This document shows, one piece after another, positions 1 to 12,300 of a stretch of DNA of 64,000 bases (positions within the stretch are counted from its first letter, which is position 1; every line of letters starts with the position of its first letter). The DNA is from Artemia franciscana (lineage: Eukaryota; Arthropoda; Branchiopoda; Anostraca; Artemiidae): NCBI RefSeq assembly GCF_032884065.1, contig NC_088873.1:26707658-26771657 (forward strand), read 5' to 3'. The translations under genes were made by a program, and so were the position numbers. The notes under the pieces are model-generated. The model had not been told where the DNA came from and did no database searches. It saw only the letters and a list, made by a program, of their open reading frames with translations.

Positions 1-770
1 GCTTTCGTGTCCATACTCAGCCGTGAGGCCCAACCACCTCTAAATAAGCCCCGAATGAAGGAATTGAACCAAGTGAGAGAGATGCCTTGACAAAATCTTG
101 AAAAATCCTAACATCGTTGTAAATAAGCAAGACAACAAAGGTATAGAAAAACTAAGAGTTTATTGGCAAAGAAGAGAATTTAGTTCAATTACTTTAAGCT
201 ATTTCATTATAATTGAAAATCAGTATTTATTACTCACAATTTCAGAAACAATAGATCAAATCTTGTTCTATGTAATGGCTATGAGTGAAATTTCATTATT
301 ATTAAAGAAAAGCAAGCGGTTTAACTAATATGGTAAGGCTGACACAATCATGCTTGAAAGAATCTGATAATGTTATTAAAGAAATGGGGTATACACCCCT
401 TTACTAGGATTTAACATAATACAAGTAAGAATTAGCAAGGAACATATTAGACTTGCATTCTATAAGCGTGCAACAAGCTTTAACAAAGCTTTCACCCCAA
501 CTGAATCCCATTGGCATTGTATCTCTCTATTTAAAACATGTCGGCCTCCTTATCTGTAAAATTAGGAGAAAGTCAATATTTCCTATAATTTGTCACTCTC
601 CCTCCTGATCTGTTACTCCCTTGTGCTTACAGCATCCGTACGATGTTCTACTGCCTTTATCTTTGTGTCCAGATGATTTCGGGCTTATTTATTTGTGTCT
701 TTATTTTTAATTCAATCATATTTTCTTGATATATTTTAATTTAATTTTTTACCTTATTTCGTTAGAATTC
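1..770. other. AT-rich stretch, nothing recognised
   Basis: No exon, repeat unit or RNA gene is recognised. One 76-codon open frame at 98-328 has AT-biased composition and no familiar motif, so I do not call it a gene. Confidence 0.5.
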
Positions 771-1400
771 CTTACTGATAATTCAGCAAAAACTCTTTTC
801 TTTATTCATGCACTGCTTATTTTTCTACCTTTTTCTCGTTCGTTCATACAGTTAAATTTGTGTCGCTTTTGGATTGTTTATGAATGAATGTTTATGAATG
901 ACTATTTTTTTTGTCTTCCTTTTTTTTTTAAATCGACTATGCCTAGCTTTAATGAAACCCATTTTCATTAGCATGAATAATTAATATGCACCTGTTTTTG
1001 TTTTTTTTTGTTTTTTTTTGTAATTCAGTAAAAGCTCTTTTCTTTATTCTTACCTTGCATATTTTTTGTACCTTTCTATTGACTTTTTATTGCTTTGGAG
1101 TGTTTATGTCTGAAAGTAGGGGCTTTGTCTTCTTTAAAAGTACTTGTCATAAACACTGACAATGTAATTAATAAGTAACTGTATATGAATGACTATGTTT
1201 TGGGGGTCTTAGGTTTTTTTTTAATCAACTATGTCTAGCTTTAATAAAACAAACTATCATTAACACGAGTAATTAATCTGCGACTGTTTTTGTTTTTGTT
1301 TTTTTGTTTTTTTTTAATTTAGCAAAAGTTCTTTTCTGTATTCATACCCTGCTTATTTTTTGCACCAGTTTTACGGTCCTTTATGCAACTAACTTTTGTT
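771..1400. repeat. degenerate tandem repeat, about 2.5 units of ~245-295 bp
   Basis: The phrase CAAAAACTCTTTTCTTTATT recurs in diverged form near 785, 1029 and 1322. The phrase TGAATGACTAT recurs at about 893 and 1187, followed each time by a T-rich run, an AGCTTTAAT segment and an ATTAATATG-like segment. The spacing gives a unit of about 245 to 295 bp. Divergence between units is high, so the array is old. Confidence 0.65.
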
Positions 1401-1871
1401 GCTTTTTGGGGTATTTAATCCTAACATCATATTATTTTTTCTTTTAATATATTTTGTCTTTATATATGCTTTAATATATTTTATTCATTATATATGTTGA
1501 CGATATAATTGATAAATTATTATATATACGCATAATATTGAGCGACTTCATTTTTAGGTACCTTAAATATTGATGATGATTGTTGGTTTTGTTCAGTTAC
1601 TTAGTCTTTACTGCATTCAATTACTGATTTATTTTACTTTATGTCCAGCGCAGCTGCGCACACTCCTCCGTCACCTTAATCTATTCTGATGAGTCTTTAC
1701 TTAAATAAAAACTATAAAGAATTTTTCTTTTTTCTCATACCTACTTCATCGTTTGCACATTGCTTCTCTCCATATTTTTTTCTATGCAAAAGATATTTAT
1801 AAATTTATTACAGATATAATACATGTAGACGAGATATATTTATATACAATATAAGATTGTTTAAGTCTGCT
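1401..1871. other. AT-rich stretch, nothing recognised
   Basis: Very AT-rich with long T runs. No coding, RNA or repeat signal was recognised. Confidence 0.5.
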
Positions 1872-2920
1872 TTGAATTTCTGTTCGTTTTAAGTTTTAAT
1901 GTTGCGCCTAACTTTTAGTTGAAAAACTTTTTTTAAATTTCTGATCGTTTCTTAAGTAATGCCAGGAAATCTAGCCCCCTCCCAACGGAAATATCCTGTA
2001 GACAATTCAATACCTGTGAAAATCTACCCCAAACAATCAACTCCACGCGTAAAACTGAGACGGAAAAGAGAAAGCAAAATATATAAAGGAATTTTGTGTC
2101 GGAATTTGGGCAAAGTCCCCCAGTGCATAAATTCTCCTGACAAGCTCATGTCCTGGAAACTTCCCTTCCCGTGGAAAATTCCCCCGTTGAAAAACCCCCA
2201 GCAGTAAATTCTTATACTTACTTCCCATTAACAAATGCGTAAACAATGGTTAAATTTTATAATTTAAAAAGCTTTCCATGGGGTTGTTTGGTGTGGGGGG
2301 GGGGGGGTCATGAATCCAAAGGCATAGTTGTTGCGTCTTTAAACGAAGATGAACAAAATGGCTGTCTAAAAATTTTGGTCGGACGATTTTGAGGGAAAGG
2401 GCGGGAGAGGAAGCCTAGTTGCCCTTCAATATTTTTGATCACTTAGAAAGGGCACTAGAACTTTGATGCTCACGACATTCTAGGACCACTAGATCAATTC
2501 TATTAAACCAATCAATACCAATACCAAAAAAAAACACAAATAAAGACGCATCTGTGATCTTTCTTCTGGCAAGAAATACAAAATTTTTGCAGACAGGAGG
2601 TTTAAACCTCTACAAAAGGGTTTCCTGGTACGCTGAATCGGATGGTGTGATTTTCATTAAAAAATGTTGACTTTTAGGGGGGGGGGTCTCCCTCCTTTCC
2701 AAAATCAGGCAAATTTTATCAGGCTCGAAGCCTCTAATGATTAAACTAAACTTAATGAAACTATGGTATTTGAAAATAGGATAATAAGCCGATTCTTTTT
2801 ATATATCTATTGGTATCAAAATTCCGTTTTTTAGAGTTTCGATTTCTATTGAGCCGGGTTGATCCTTACTTAAAGTTCATTACCACGAATTGTTTGATAG
2901 AGTTCTTTGATCTCTCTGGG
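1872..2920 (-). repeat. family P repeat, copy 1
   Basis: Member of the modular family found nine times in this window. Read on the minus strand it starts near 2920 with the family's left border (AACAATTCGTGGTAA, then a GAGCCGGGTT-like segment) and runs through the conserved ATCTTTCTTCTGGCA-like segment near 2560. It ends near 1872 with the reverse complement of the AACTGAAAGTAAGGAG module. The middle part is diverged from copies 4 and 6. The internal open frames on both strands are by-products of GC-richer modules, not genes. Confidence 0.7.
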
Positions 2921-3189
2921 TTTTTTCGACGTTTTGAATTCTATATTGTTGTTTTTTTAGAACTCTTTTCTATTATTAATTGCTTTTTTTATTTTATTGT
3001 TTTTGAGTTTTAACTCATTACGTGCTTGTGATTCTTGTAAATTTTAAAAATTTTCACCTAAGGTGTTATTTTGTTGTTTATTTTTCTGATTGGGATTGTC
3101 CTCTATGAAAAAGTACTGTGTTATTAAATTACAAACTTATAATGGTGATTCTTGGAAGGATATTAGCTATCAAAATTTATTATTTTAAG

Positions 3190-3312
3190 GTTTATTGTTC
3201 AACTTGCAAGTGAAAAACAAGGAATGATTGTTACTAGTGACTTTTATAGAGATATTATACAATATGCAGAAGAAAACAAACTTCAAGATTGGCTTGTTAT
3301 TATGACTTCAAG
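3190..3312 (+). CDS. internal exon of a NYN-domain (Regnase/N4BP1-type) ribonuclease gene
   Basis: This 123-nt segment is bounded by an AG acceptor at 3188-3189 and a GT donor at 3313-3314, and it is open throughout. Its product begins FIVQLASEKQGMIVT and contains SDFYRD, then a tryptophan seven residues before a split arginine codon. In Regnase (ZC3H12) and N4BP1/KHNYN NYN domains the same place reads roughly FIVKLA, a glycine, IVSNDxYRD, a tryptophan, then RLL. The two aspartates of SDFYRD match metal-binding acidic residues of that family. The previous codon, split two-plus-one, would fit the arginine of the family's DDRF motif. The exon carrying DDR was not found upstream in the window. 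Known family role: endoribonuclease that cleaves mRNA or viral RNA. The assignment rests on recalled motifs, and a diverged or dead paralogue is possible. Confidence 0.6.
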
Positions 3313-6300
3313 GTAACTATTGAATATTTCGAATAATATACCTAGTGTAGTTCTCAAAGAAAGTAAGAAACTAAAATATGAGGTCTGTGTTGCTTTAACA
3401 TGACTACTAAAAACTTCGACATTACCAGCACCACAGAATATACGCTTCCTAATCAGCTTTTAAAAAAAGTAAAGTAGAATATAAGTGCCTTTTTAAAAAG
3501 CACTCCAAGCAGCAGTGGTACATCTGTTTGAAGCTAAAGTATTTTTTTATGTAAGGGATATCACATTGAATGGGATGGTTGTGCTTGTGAAGTATTCAAC
3601 GAAAAGTAAAGAGCGCTTTCCAGCCATAATTATATATCTCAATATTTTGTCATATTTGATGTTTTGCTCATCGCTACTAAGCTTCAGTAAAGAAAGCCCC
3701 ATTTAATTATATTTATTATAATTAATAAGGTTGATTGTTCTAATATTTAATGTGTAGTTAATAAATAAAACACTTGTAATTAGCATCTGACTGTGTTTCT
3801 GTATTCTAACTTGGCCTACGTGAGTGTGGTTGTCCCCTTTATAAATAAGATAATTCATGTTCCTTTTGTTTTAAACTATGCTTTTTGCTGTAATTTTGAA
3901 AAAACCTTGTTTTTTTTTCGCTTTAAGATAAACGTTAACATTAAAGATAATGGAAAATTAGAATATTGTGTGCGTGTTTGTATTATATCATACCACGTGA
4001 AATTACTAGAGTTGATAGTATCAGTTTTTTCGGGAAATTCCGAAATTTCACGTGACGTCAAATACCACATTCTCAGGCAACGTTCTTGCCTTGTGCCTTC
4101 AATGTATCCTCTTTCCCTGGCCACATCTTATAGAAGGGGTAGTCATAGATACCTATAAGGAGATTCGAATTGGAAACTAAGAGTTTTTTCGCGTTGAAAA
4201 TAGTTGTAGGGCAATCCCCCCCTCATGACCCTTGTAACCCCCCGTAATGTCGAATCAAAATTCTGAGATACTGATTTTGTTCAGAATAGTCGACTGTTCA
4301 ATTAAATTTAATTCTGGAGAGGACACAACGTCTTGACAAGTGCCCCCCATAGCTATTGTGAAAAGGGCTGTAAGCCATACATTGCCGATTGTTTACAGAT
4401 AGGTTTTATAGTGCAAAGGGGGGGGGGATATAAAGTCTGAAAATTTTCTTTTTGTGCATAACCTTTTCTCTTTTCCAGAATGTAAGTAATGCTTGATATT
4501 TTTTTATGTATGCTATTCAGTTATTTTTATTAAACCTATTTTAAATCAATGCTTTTTTCGAATTTTGAAGTGTTTCCTTTTTTTGCAGTGTCTGATTGGC
4601 TCTAAACTTTCAAAGATTGTTTTTTGTGTCAAGATAATCACACCCTTTGCTGGGAGGGGGTGTTAGACCCCAAGGAACTTTCGATCTGATAAGATTCAAA
4701 TTAACAGTCATAGGTTTTTGGGTCAATAATAACCCTAAAAAAAGAAAGAATTTTAGTTGGAATTAGAGGCTCCCGTAAAAAGGGGCCAATTTTTTTTTCT
4801 GCTTGAAACTTATATCTCTAAGTACTTAGGCTAAGGGGAAGCTAATGCAGAAGGAATATTTGAAAAAAAAATAATGTTTCCCCCGTAAACAGGATCTGAC
4901 AAAGGTCCAAATTTTTTAAGCAGCTTGAAGTTTTAAACCGTAGCTCCCTAGGCCAAAGGAACCCAGATCAAACAATTCGTTTGGGGGTATGCCCATCCCC
5001 CCCAAAAAAACTGTACAGGTATTCTTTGGTCAGCTTGGAGCCTATCACCTCAAGTCAATCGGTCATGAGGCTTAATTCGGCTCACCCAAATTTGTCTTCA
5101 TAAAAAAAAAGAATAATTAGTTGGGGTACGGGCTCTTGGAGTATGGAACTAAAAAATTATCCAAAAACTTTTTTTTATTGGCTTATAACTTTCAAGAAGC
5201 TTTGTCTTGGCTAAGGGACTAAACATTTTGTAAAGAGCGAGAAGGATGTTAGGGGGCCCCATGTTAGGGGGCATAACCGAATAGAAATTGAATAGAACAT
5301 CAAACAGTTCGTGGTAACGAACTGTAGTAAGAAGCGACCCGGCTCAATAGTAAACGAAACTCTAAAAAAAGGAATTTTAATACTAAAAGATGTATCAAAA
5401 GAATTGGATGTTTATGCTGATTTTGAATATATGCGTTTCATCAAATTTGGTCTTTGTCATCAAAAGTTACGAGCCCCTGCTCTTTACGCTGAAGTTTTTT
5501 AGTGTAAGTTTTAAATTTTAAAACTTTAAAGTTTTATAAAGTAGAATTGAGAAAAAAAAGTCAAACTTTCGTGTAAAGAGCGGGGCATTGAGAAGGGAAC
5601 AGCCCCTTTCATACACGGAGTAATTTCTGTTCGTTTTAAGTTTTAATGTCGCTCCTTACTTTCAGTAAAAAAAAAACTAGTTTTTGTTTATTTAATCAAA
5701 TATAAAGATAAAAGATGCTGCTATGAATTAATAGATGAATGCTTAAAACAATATAAATTGAAATTATTAAATAACTCAATCTTAAAACGAACAGAAAATA
5801 AGAAATTACCAAAACACGAGTAGATACCCCCCTCCGCCCTCTAGAGCGTTGTTTGTGCTTCACTTAAAGCAAAAAATTTCGAAAATAGTTTATCTTTTCA
5901 AATTCAAGCTCATTTGCTTTTCATACTAATTTACCTGCATGACAATGATACAGCGGAAAAGAAAAATTTACAGAAGGTGCGTACAAAATGAGCTATAGTC
6001 AAAAACAGTTACTCTTTAAAAAAAAAAATAAAAAATAATAATAGCATAGAAGGGGAAGAAAAAATAAATGATGATAAAAATATTGAACATAGAAAAAAAA
6101 ATGAGACACCAAGTACAACTGAAATTCCAAATCAAATACTAACCTTAATATAGACAAACCTTTTTTTCCCTTTTATCATTTTATCTTAGAAAAGCAAATA
6201 GCAATGAGACTTCCAGGAAGTCACACAGTTTTATTCTAGAAAATCCCTCTGTTTTCATTAAGTTTTCTGATTTAATCTTTATTATTTGCGTGATTTTTTT

Positions 6301-7046
6301 TTGTGCTGATGTTTTGACAAATTAGAACCACACACTTCAAAAATACTATCGTTTCTAGTAAAATTCAAATAAATGAGAAGGGGGGGGGGATAGCCCCGCA
6401 TTTATTTACTGTAGCTCTCATTTTTAAACCTTGATTTACCTTATGATATTTTTGGATGTTTTGACAGATAGAATCCATCCGATTCGAATTATAAATCTTT
6501 TTTGTGAGGTGCAAGTCCTGCTTTGATCTTTAAAAGGTTTAGAAGATTGATAGTTCTACTCTTAACTGTAGGATTTTCTGTTCAATTTAATTCTGATTTG
6601 GTTTTTAATTTTAATATCTATTTGTTTTATTATGCATGATTTAATCCATAGCAGTGTCTATTTTCTTTATGTTTGATCTGAGTATATATTTAAATTTCTT
6701 TTCGCTTTTGTTTCCGTTTATTCATTCATAGTAATGTCTGTTTGATTTAAGTTTGAAATATTGATTGGCTTTACATCTCATTTTGTATTTGAATAAGACT
6801 CTTAAATTTGCTTTATTTGGAAGATGTTTGTTAAAACTGATCAGGACAAATAAAGATATTTACTTGTTAAAGTAGTAGTGAAACTTTTCTTTTTCACAGC
6901 TCAACTAAATTAGTATTAAAAAAAATGAACCCTGAGAAAGAAAATGAACTCTACATTCTCTTTGTATTGCTTTTTTTTTTCGCAGATAAGGATCTGCTTA
7001 AAGGTTCCTTTTTTCTAAGTAACATTTTATTTTCTATCCTTTTCAG
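3313..7046 (+). other. putative intron between the two NYN exons
   Basis: It begins GTAACT and ends with a pyrimidine-rich tract and TTTCAG at 7041-7046. It contains family P copy 2 (5296-5682). The rest is AT-rich with no recognised coding segment. Several open frames here, including a two-strand pair at 3793-4158, lack any familiar motif and were not called. Confidence 0.5.
5296..5682 (+). repeat. family P repeat, copy 2, internally deleted
   Basis: It starts at the shared left border (ATCAAACAGTTCGTGGTAAC), passes the AGCGACCCGGCTC segment, then jumps from the ATCAAAAGTTACGAGCC segment straight to the right-hand module (AAGAGCGGGGC, then GTAATTTCTGTTCG, ending TTACTTTCAGTAAAAA). About 1 kb of the longer copies is missing between these parts. 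Confidence 0.75.
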
Positions 7047-7143
7047 ACTTTTGGTACCTACTTTTGCAACCGATACTGTGTTGTTCGATCCTTTGCCACA
7101 TGGACTCGCAGGACCACCGTTTCAAAGTATCCTCAGGATGTGA
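7047..7143 (+). CDS. putative last coding exon of the NYN-domain ribonuclease gene
   Basis: The exon follows TTTCAG (AG at 7045-7046). Its first base completes the arginine codon left open at 3312, giving R-LLVPTF, the expected continuation RLL(M/Q)(Y/F)(T/S)F of Regnase/N4BP1 NYN domains. It then reads TD, DPLPHG, GPPF and ends ILRM before TGA at 7141-7143. The family consensus here is F-(M)-PDDPLG-x-GP-x-L-x-x-FL-(R/K). The order of F, D, DPL, G, GP and LR is kept, but PDDPLGR itself is altered, so the protein is a diverged member. No CCCH zinc finger follows, unlike ZC3H12 proteins, which makes N4BP1/KHNYN or a shortened paralogue more likely. An AATAAA lies 234 bp downstream. Confidence 0.55.
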
Positions 7144-7959
7144 ATAATACCATTAACCAACAATGATGATAAAACTGGCGACTAAAAAAGTTGATTATAA
7201 TTTTTTTTTTTTTTTTATAGCCTTATCTGTTCTATAGTTGATTTTCTTTGCTGTGAATGAATACAGGTGTTTTTGGTAGATTATTAAATTGGATTTTTTT
7301 TCTCCCTTTTATTTACTTCAACAGCCATGGTAATTGTAAATATCTTAAATTGAAGGACATAGGTTTTGAAGAAGATAATAAAACTGCAAAATAACTTTTG
7401 TGTTCTTATTTTGATTTACGACCTCGCTTCATATACGGTGTTTTTTCCCTTCAAGTCATGGTAAAACAGTTATTCTTGTCAATAGCTTCATTTTCTATAT
7501 TTTCGTGCTGGCGAGAAGAATATGTACCATTGATTAGAAGAAAGAAAAAATTCAGACCATCCTGACAGCACTGTTGATGCTAGAAAATTGAGTGTCATTT
7601 GACTTAGAGCATCGAGACCATAAATCTCAATTTTAAAACAGAAATAAATCGCCGAATGCCTCTTGGATTAGCACAGGGTAGTAAATTGTGCAATTTGCCC
7701 ATTGTTTGAATGCAGAGTTTATCATTGCGAAAAGTGGTGTGTTCGAAAAAGCTAAAAGGATCATGGCGAAACTTTGGGAAATGTTCAGAGGGCTACTGAA
7801 GTAAATCAAAAGGTACATTTGTATATCTAGGCTAGCAAAAGGGGGAATCCATAATATCCTAAGAATGGTTCAGGATTGTAACTATATATTTTCATATTTC
7901 CCATTTCTGCTCTTTTAATTGTTCCCATAAAGTAGATCCTCGTGGGGAGCTTAGGCGTA
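7144..7959. other. 3' flank of the NYN exon, nothing else recognised
   Basis: AT-rich sequence with a T run at 7200-7217 and the candidate poly(A) signal. No further coding or repeat feature was seen. Confidence 0.45.
7377..7382 (+). other. AATAAA poly(A) signal candidate
   Basis: First canonical hexamer after the TGA at 7141-7143, followed within about 30 bp by T-rich sequence. It would close the NYN gene's 3' UTR. A chance match is possible in DNA this AT-rich. Confidence 0.35.
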
Positions 7960-8545
7960 TTAAAATCATGTTGCTGGGCAAACTTGAAAACCAGATATCA
8001 TCGACTCGGTACCAAACGAACCAACGAACATGTTTGCTTATGAAAATTGTGAACTTTAATAGGGTATTCAGAGACTTAGGCTCTGGTGGTATGCATCTGT
8101 TGTACGTAGTTTTGCAAAAGTGTATGGCAAACGTTAGCATTTTGTATTATGCGGTTTGTTCAAAGCAGTAGTCGGTCACCAGGATATTTCGTCTAAGAAA
8201 AATACTATTTTATTTCCTTAACCTGCATTTCATTTTGGACAGATGTTTCTGATTACCTCTATCAGGGACTTGGATAGTTATTAGAAAAAAAACACGTTTG
8301 CTTATTAAAATTTTAAACTTTAATGGGGTATTCAGAGGCTTAGGATCTGGGAGGTATACATATGTTGTACGCAGTGTATGGCAAACGCTATCCTGTTGTG
8401 TCATCTGGTGTGTTCAAAACATTTGTGAGTCTTCAGGATAATTCGTGTACGAAAAATGCTATTCGATTTAGCTTAACCTGCATTTTATCCTTGACAGATG
8501 TTTCTGATTACCTGTATCAGAGACTGTTAGACCAAGTTCTCGACT
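7960..8545. repeat. tandem duplication, unit ~264 bp
   Basis: Two adjacent copies share CGTTTGCTTAT (8028 and 8292), CTTTAATGGGGTATTCAGAG-like text, GTATGGCAAACG and GACAGATGTTTCTGATTACC. The offset is about 264 bp throughout. Identity is moderate, with small gaps, so the duplication is not recent. No coding content is recognised in either unit. Confidence 0.8.
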
Positions 8546-8594
8546 TGAAAACAGATGGTTGTGTAATATTAATATTGTAATCATTTCATCTTAT

Positions 8595-9190
8595 CAAACA
8601 GTCGTGGTAACAAAATGTAAGTAAGGAGAAACTCAGACCAATATTAAACAAAACTTTTAAAAAAGGAATTCTGATAACAATTAAAGTGTCAAAAGATTGG
8701 CTTTTGTGCTGGTTCCAAATATACAGAATTCATCAAGTCTAAAGTTGCCCATTAAAAGTTACTAGCCTGAGAAAATTTGGCCGATTTTCAGAAAATGAGG
8801 AAACACTCCGAAAAGTGTAGAAAATTACACCATTAGATTCAGCAAATCAGTGAACCTGTAGAGGTTTCAAGCTCCTATCTACAAAAAACGTGGAACTTTG
8901 CTTTTTTTCCAGAAGAAAGATCACGGATGTGTGTTAAATTGCTTGTTTTTTTATCGTACTGATGGTCTGAGAAGATTAAAAGAGCATATTTGAATGAAAA
9001 TCATAAGTTCTAATGCCCTTTTCAAAAGACCAAAAAGACTGTGCCAGGGGAAGTGGACATTTACTGCTATTTTGTGGTACCAAACTGTGATTTTATTCCC
9101 AAGAGAACCTAGTTGCTATTGGCTGAAAATTCTGGCAGAGCCATTCCATTTCAAAGGAAATATTATTCAAAGGGTCACATTATTTAAATA
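8595..9190 (+). repeat. family P repeat, copy 3, 3'-truncated
   Basis: It starts with the shared left border (ATCAAACAGTCGTGGTAAC) and continues through a CCATTAGATTCAGC segment, a GAGGTTTCAAGCTCCTATCT segment and the AGAAGAAAGATCACGG segment. It fades out after the segment carrying CTAATGCCCTTTTCAAAAGACC. The right-hand foldback modules are absent. Confidence 0.65.
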
Positions 9191-9279
9191 GTTTTTGTAT
9201 TTGTTTCGGTAGTGAGAAAATCAAGAACTTATATATTGAGCTCCTCAGTTGCATAGGGAATAATCGCTACGTTAGCGCA

Positions 9280-9317
9280 TTTGTTCTTGAAAAGCTAAGT
9301 AGCTTTTCAAGAACAAA
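9280..9317. repeat. perfect hairpin, 17-bp arms, 4-nt loop
   Basis: The left arm TTTGTTCTTGAAAAGCT (9280-9296) is followed by AAGT and its exact reverse complement (9301-9317). It is directly preceded by a smaller stem, CGCTA-CGT-TAGCG. There is no adjacent gene, so a role as a terminator or RNA processing site cannot be argued. It may be the end of an unrecognised element. Confidence 0.85.
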
Positions 9318-12300
9318 AAAAATTGTTAATATGAACATTTATCTTGATGCTTCATTTAGCTAAGTCGATTCACTTGATTTTCATGAAATGACGTTTAGTA
9401 ATGTATAATTTCGCATCAGCTTTTAGGAGGAATGGGTATTGAGTCATAGGGTTGGGCTGGGGCTCTACCTTATGCCAAAAAAGCGCTTTTCATTGCCCAA
9501 ATTATCTAACTCTCCATGAACCTTCAGATATAGAAAGCAGTATGGCGGGAAAAGACTATGAATTAATTCCTCATCTCCATTCATTTCTGAAAATTTATCT
9601 GAGTGTTTCTGAGATTTATTTTAAAGCTCCATTTAACTAATATAAATTGCTTCGTGTTTGATAAAATTACATATTAGCGATGTATAAGTGTGCATCAGCT
9701 ATTATGAAAGAGGGGCGATGGGTCATTTTGTATTCGAGGGGGGAAGGTCTTAAAGAGCGTGATCCAATGCCCAAATATTTTAACTCTAATTAAGTCCAGA
9801 TAAGTATAGAATGGGTTTCGAAGAAGGAGGGGAGATAGAAATTGATATTTAACTACTTTATTTCCAGGGATATTTTTAGCCTAAGGGTTTATTATCAGTG
9901 CTGGGTTGGGGGCAACAGTTCCCCTTCCATTGTTACAATCTCTTTCTATATATCATAAAATATTACACTGACAAACTTACCAACAAATAAGTGGAAAAAA
10001 TGAGGCGGGGCATCATGAGTCTTGCCGAAGAATTTCTTGGCGTTTGAACAGGAGGTTAGTAAGTGCTACTAGGAGCTCTGTTTTAAGGGTGTTCAATGGT
10101 AATATTTCTTTTTTCCTATTTGTATACATTTTGAGTGTATTTAAAAATACGTATGCATTGTATTTATACATCAGAGAGCATTATGGTATAGTTCACGCCA
10201 CAATAGTGAAATATGGCGTTCCTTTGTTTTAATTTTCTTATGTTACTCTTTACTATAAGTTTATTACTTTCTTTTTAATTTATTGAGATTGACAAGTTTC
10301 CTGTAAGTTCGACTATAGTTTGAAAAAGCGATCATATTTGTAGTGAAATTTCGAGTACCACAAGGAGATTAGAAATATATTAAAGCACCAACGATAGTGA
10401 AAATGAATCGTGATTGTTTGGATTCACTATGTGGAAATATACACAACCATAAACATCTTAAAAATTAGTAAAGATCAGTAATTGAAATTTTTAGGAAAAA
10501 TACCTTCAATATTTAAATGAAGCCGGGTTGAAGAATCAACAAAAAATAAGCTAAGACGCATGGTACCAAGCAGATTAAGAAGGTGATGAATTACTCTAGT
10601 TTTACTTTTTTTTTTTAATATCCAGGGTAATTTGTCATCAACGCTTTATGAAGTTCATTCAAAGTAGCAAATTTTAATTGCTCATGATGGAAACTTATTC
10701 GAGCGACAGAATCGAGTTTACGTAACTTCATAAAGAAAAAGTATGTGTTTTAAACCAAGAGTAAAAAATTTCATGGCTGACAAAAATAGAGCTTTGAGAT
10801 GATTTTTTTCAAGTTTGTCTAATGTGAAAAAACGATCAAACATGAAATGGAATTATATTTATGGTAAACAAAGACCATTTATTTGCCAAATCTTTTTCTT
10901 ACCTTACATTTTATGACATTTGCTCATCCGCTACAAGACAAATTAATGTTAATTCCGCCTAAAAAGGTCTTTTAAGCCGACGGGTGTTCCAGGGCGAAAA
11001 TAAAGTGGATATCCTGTGCTTTGTGGCATTTAAATTTAGATTTAATGACTATAATTTAAAATTTTGACAGATAAATTAGAAGTTTTTGAATTTAATATTT
11101 CTTTTGCCTTTGTTTTTATTTCTGAAATTTGTCCTTTTTATTTAACTTTTCTTAATGTCAATTCATCTTCTCGTCCGAGAAGTGTTTTGGTGGTTCAACA
11201 AAAACGTACTTGTCAACTGATATTGTCCAAATTACACAGCAGTGGATTCTCTTGGGGGAAAATTAAGGGTAAATATGATGGGTAACTTTCATGTGCCCAG
11301 GTCCAGAACCGCCATCGATTTCGATCCCCCTGGAAAACTCCCTCTCACAAAAATCCTCCTCGACAATCCCCCATCTAAGTAAAACCGAGCAGCCCAAATG
11401 GAGAGTAAGACAAAGAAGATTGAAGAAAGGAAGGAATCTTGAAATATTCAACCTAGACTCCAAAATACAGATATGGTGTAGAATATCCCACACTCAGGGT
11501 AGTCGCCCGCATGGAATATCCCCCCTTTGGAATATACCTCCCAGTGGACAATTTTTCCCTGAAAAATTCTCTGCATTTGTAAAATTGAGCAGCGCAAATG
11601 AAAATTCACATTAATATAAAGAAGAGATTATGGAATTGTGCTTTTAGTGTACCATGTGGGACTTCAGGACGGCCTTGTCGAGTCTACTATATGAAAAAAA
11701 AGAGATAAAATGTAAGAATTAGCTTGTAAGAGTCCTTAAACAGCTCTCTATGATGCTCCTGTGTCTCTTTAGTGACGAAGAATAATAAGAGGACATATCA
11801 CTGCTGTCCGTCTAAAAATGTAATTTTTTCTTGTGGTTCAATGACGGGGCTTATAATTTTCCTATATAAGGTTTCAACAATTGCAATTTCAAGGGTATAT
11901 TTTTTTGATTTGCCAGCATGTCATTTTCAAATCGCATGCAACTGAATGACGCAATCCACAGGGCTCTTGGAATAGTACGTAGTTCAACTGTGAGATTTAG
12001 TCTCCTACGATAGGCGCGGGAGTTGAAGGAAGTGGAAGGAGGATACGCACTTTAATATTAACAGTAAAGCTGGTAAAAAAGCCAAGCTTATTAAACTCAC
12101 CATCATCCACCCCAAAAGCTTGTTTACAGTACACTACTGTCGTCTGTAGCAACTCATTGATGACATGCTTAATAAAAGCTGAGTCGACTACTTTATTTAT
12201 GTTTGTTTGATGCGTGCGCATTGTTTATTTATGTATTCTGTAATGTTTTTTTAAATTTATCCGAGTCATGCCTTTGCTAAACAGTAACTTTTCTTCGATA

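Noticed and set aside
1959-2246. Overlapping plus and minus frames with proline-rich composition, and similar frames at 11263-11614 and 42072-42315
   Set aside because: They lie in GC-richer repeat modules, are open on both strands and show no conserved motif.
5296-5340. Family P left-border hairpin as a Helitron end
   Set aside because: No CTRR terminus follows the hairpin and no consistent A-T insertion site could be shown.
10615-10731. Minus-strand 38-codon frame reading KLRKLDSVARISFHHEQLKF
   Set aside because: Protein-like composition but no credible splice donor and no family recognised; too short to call.
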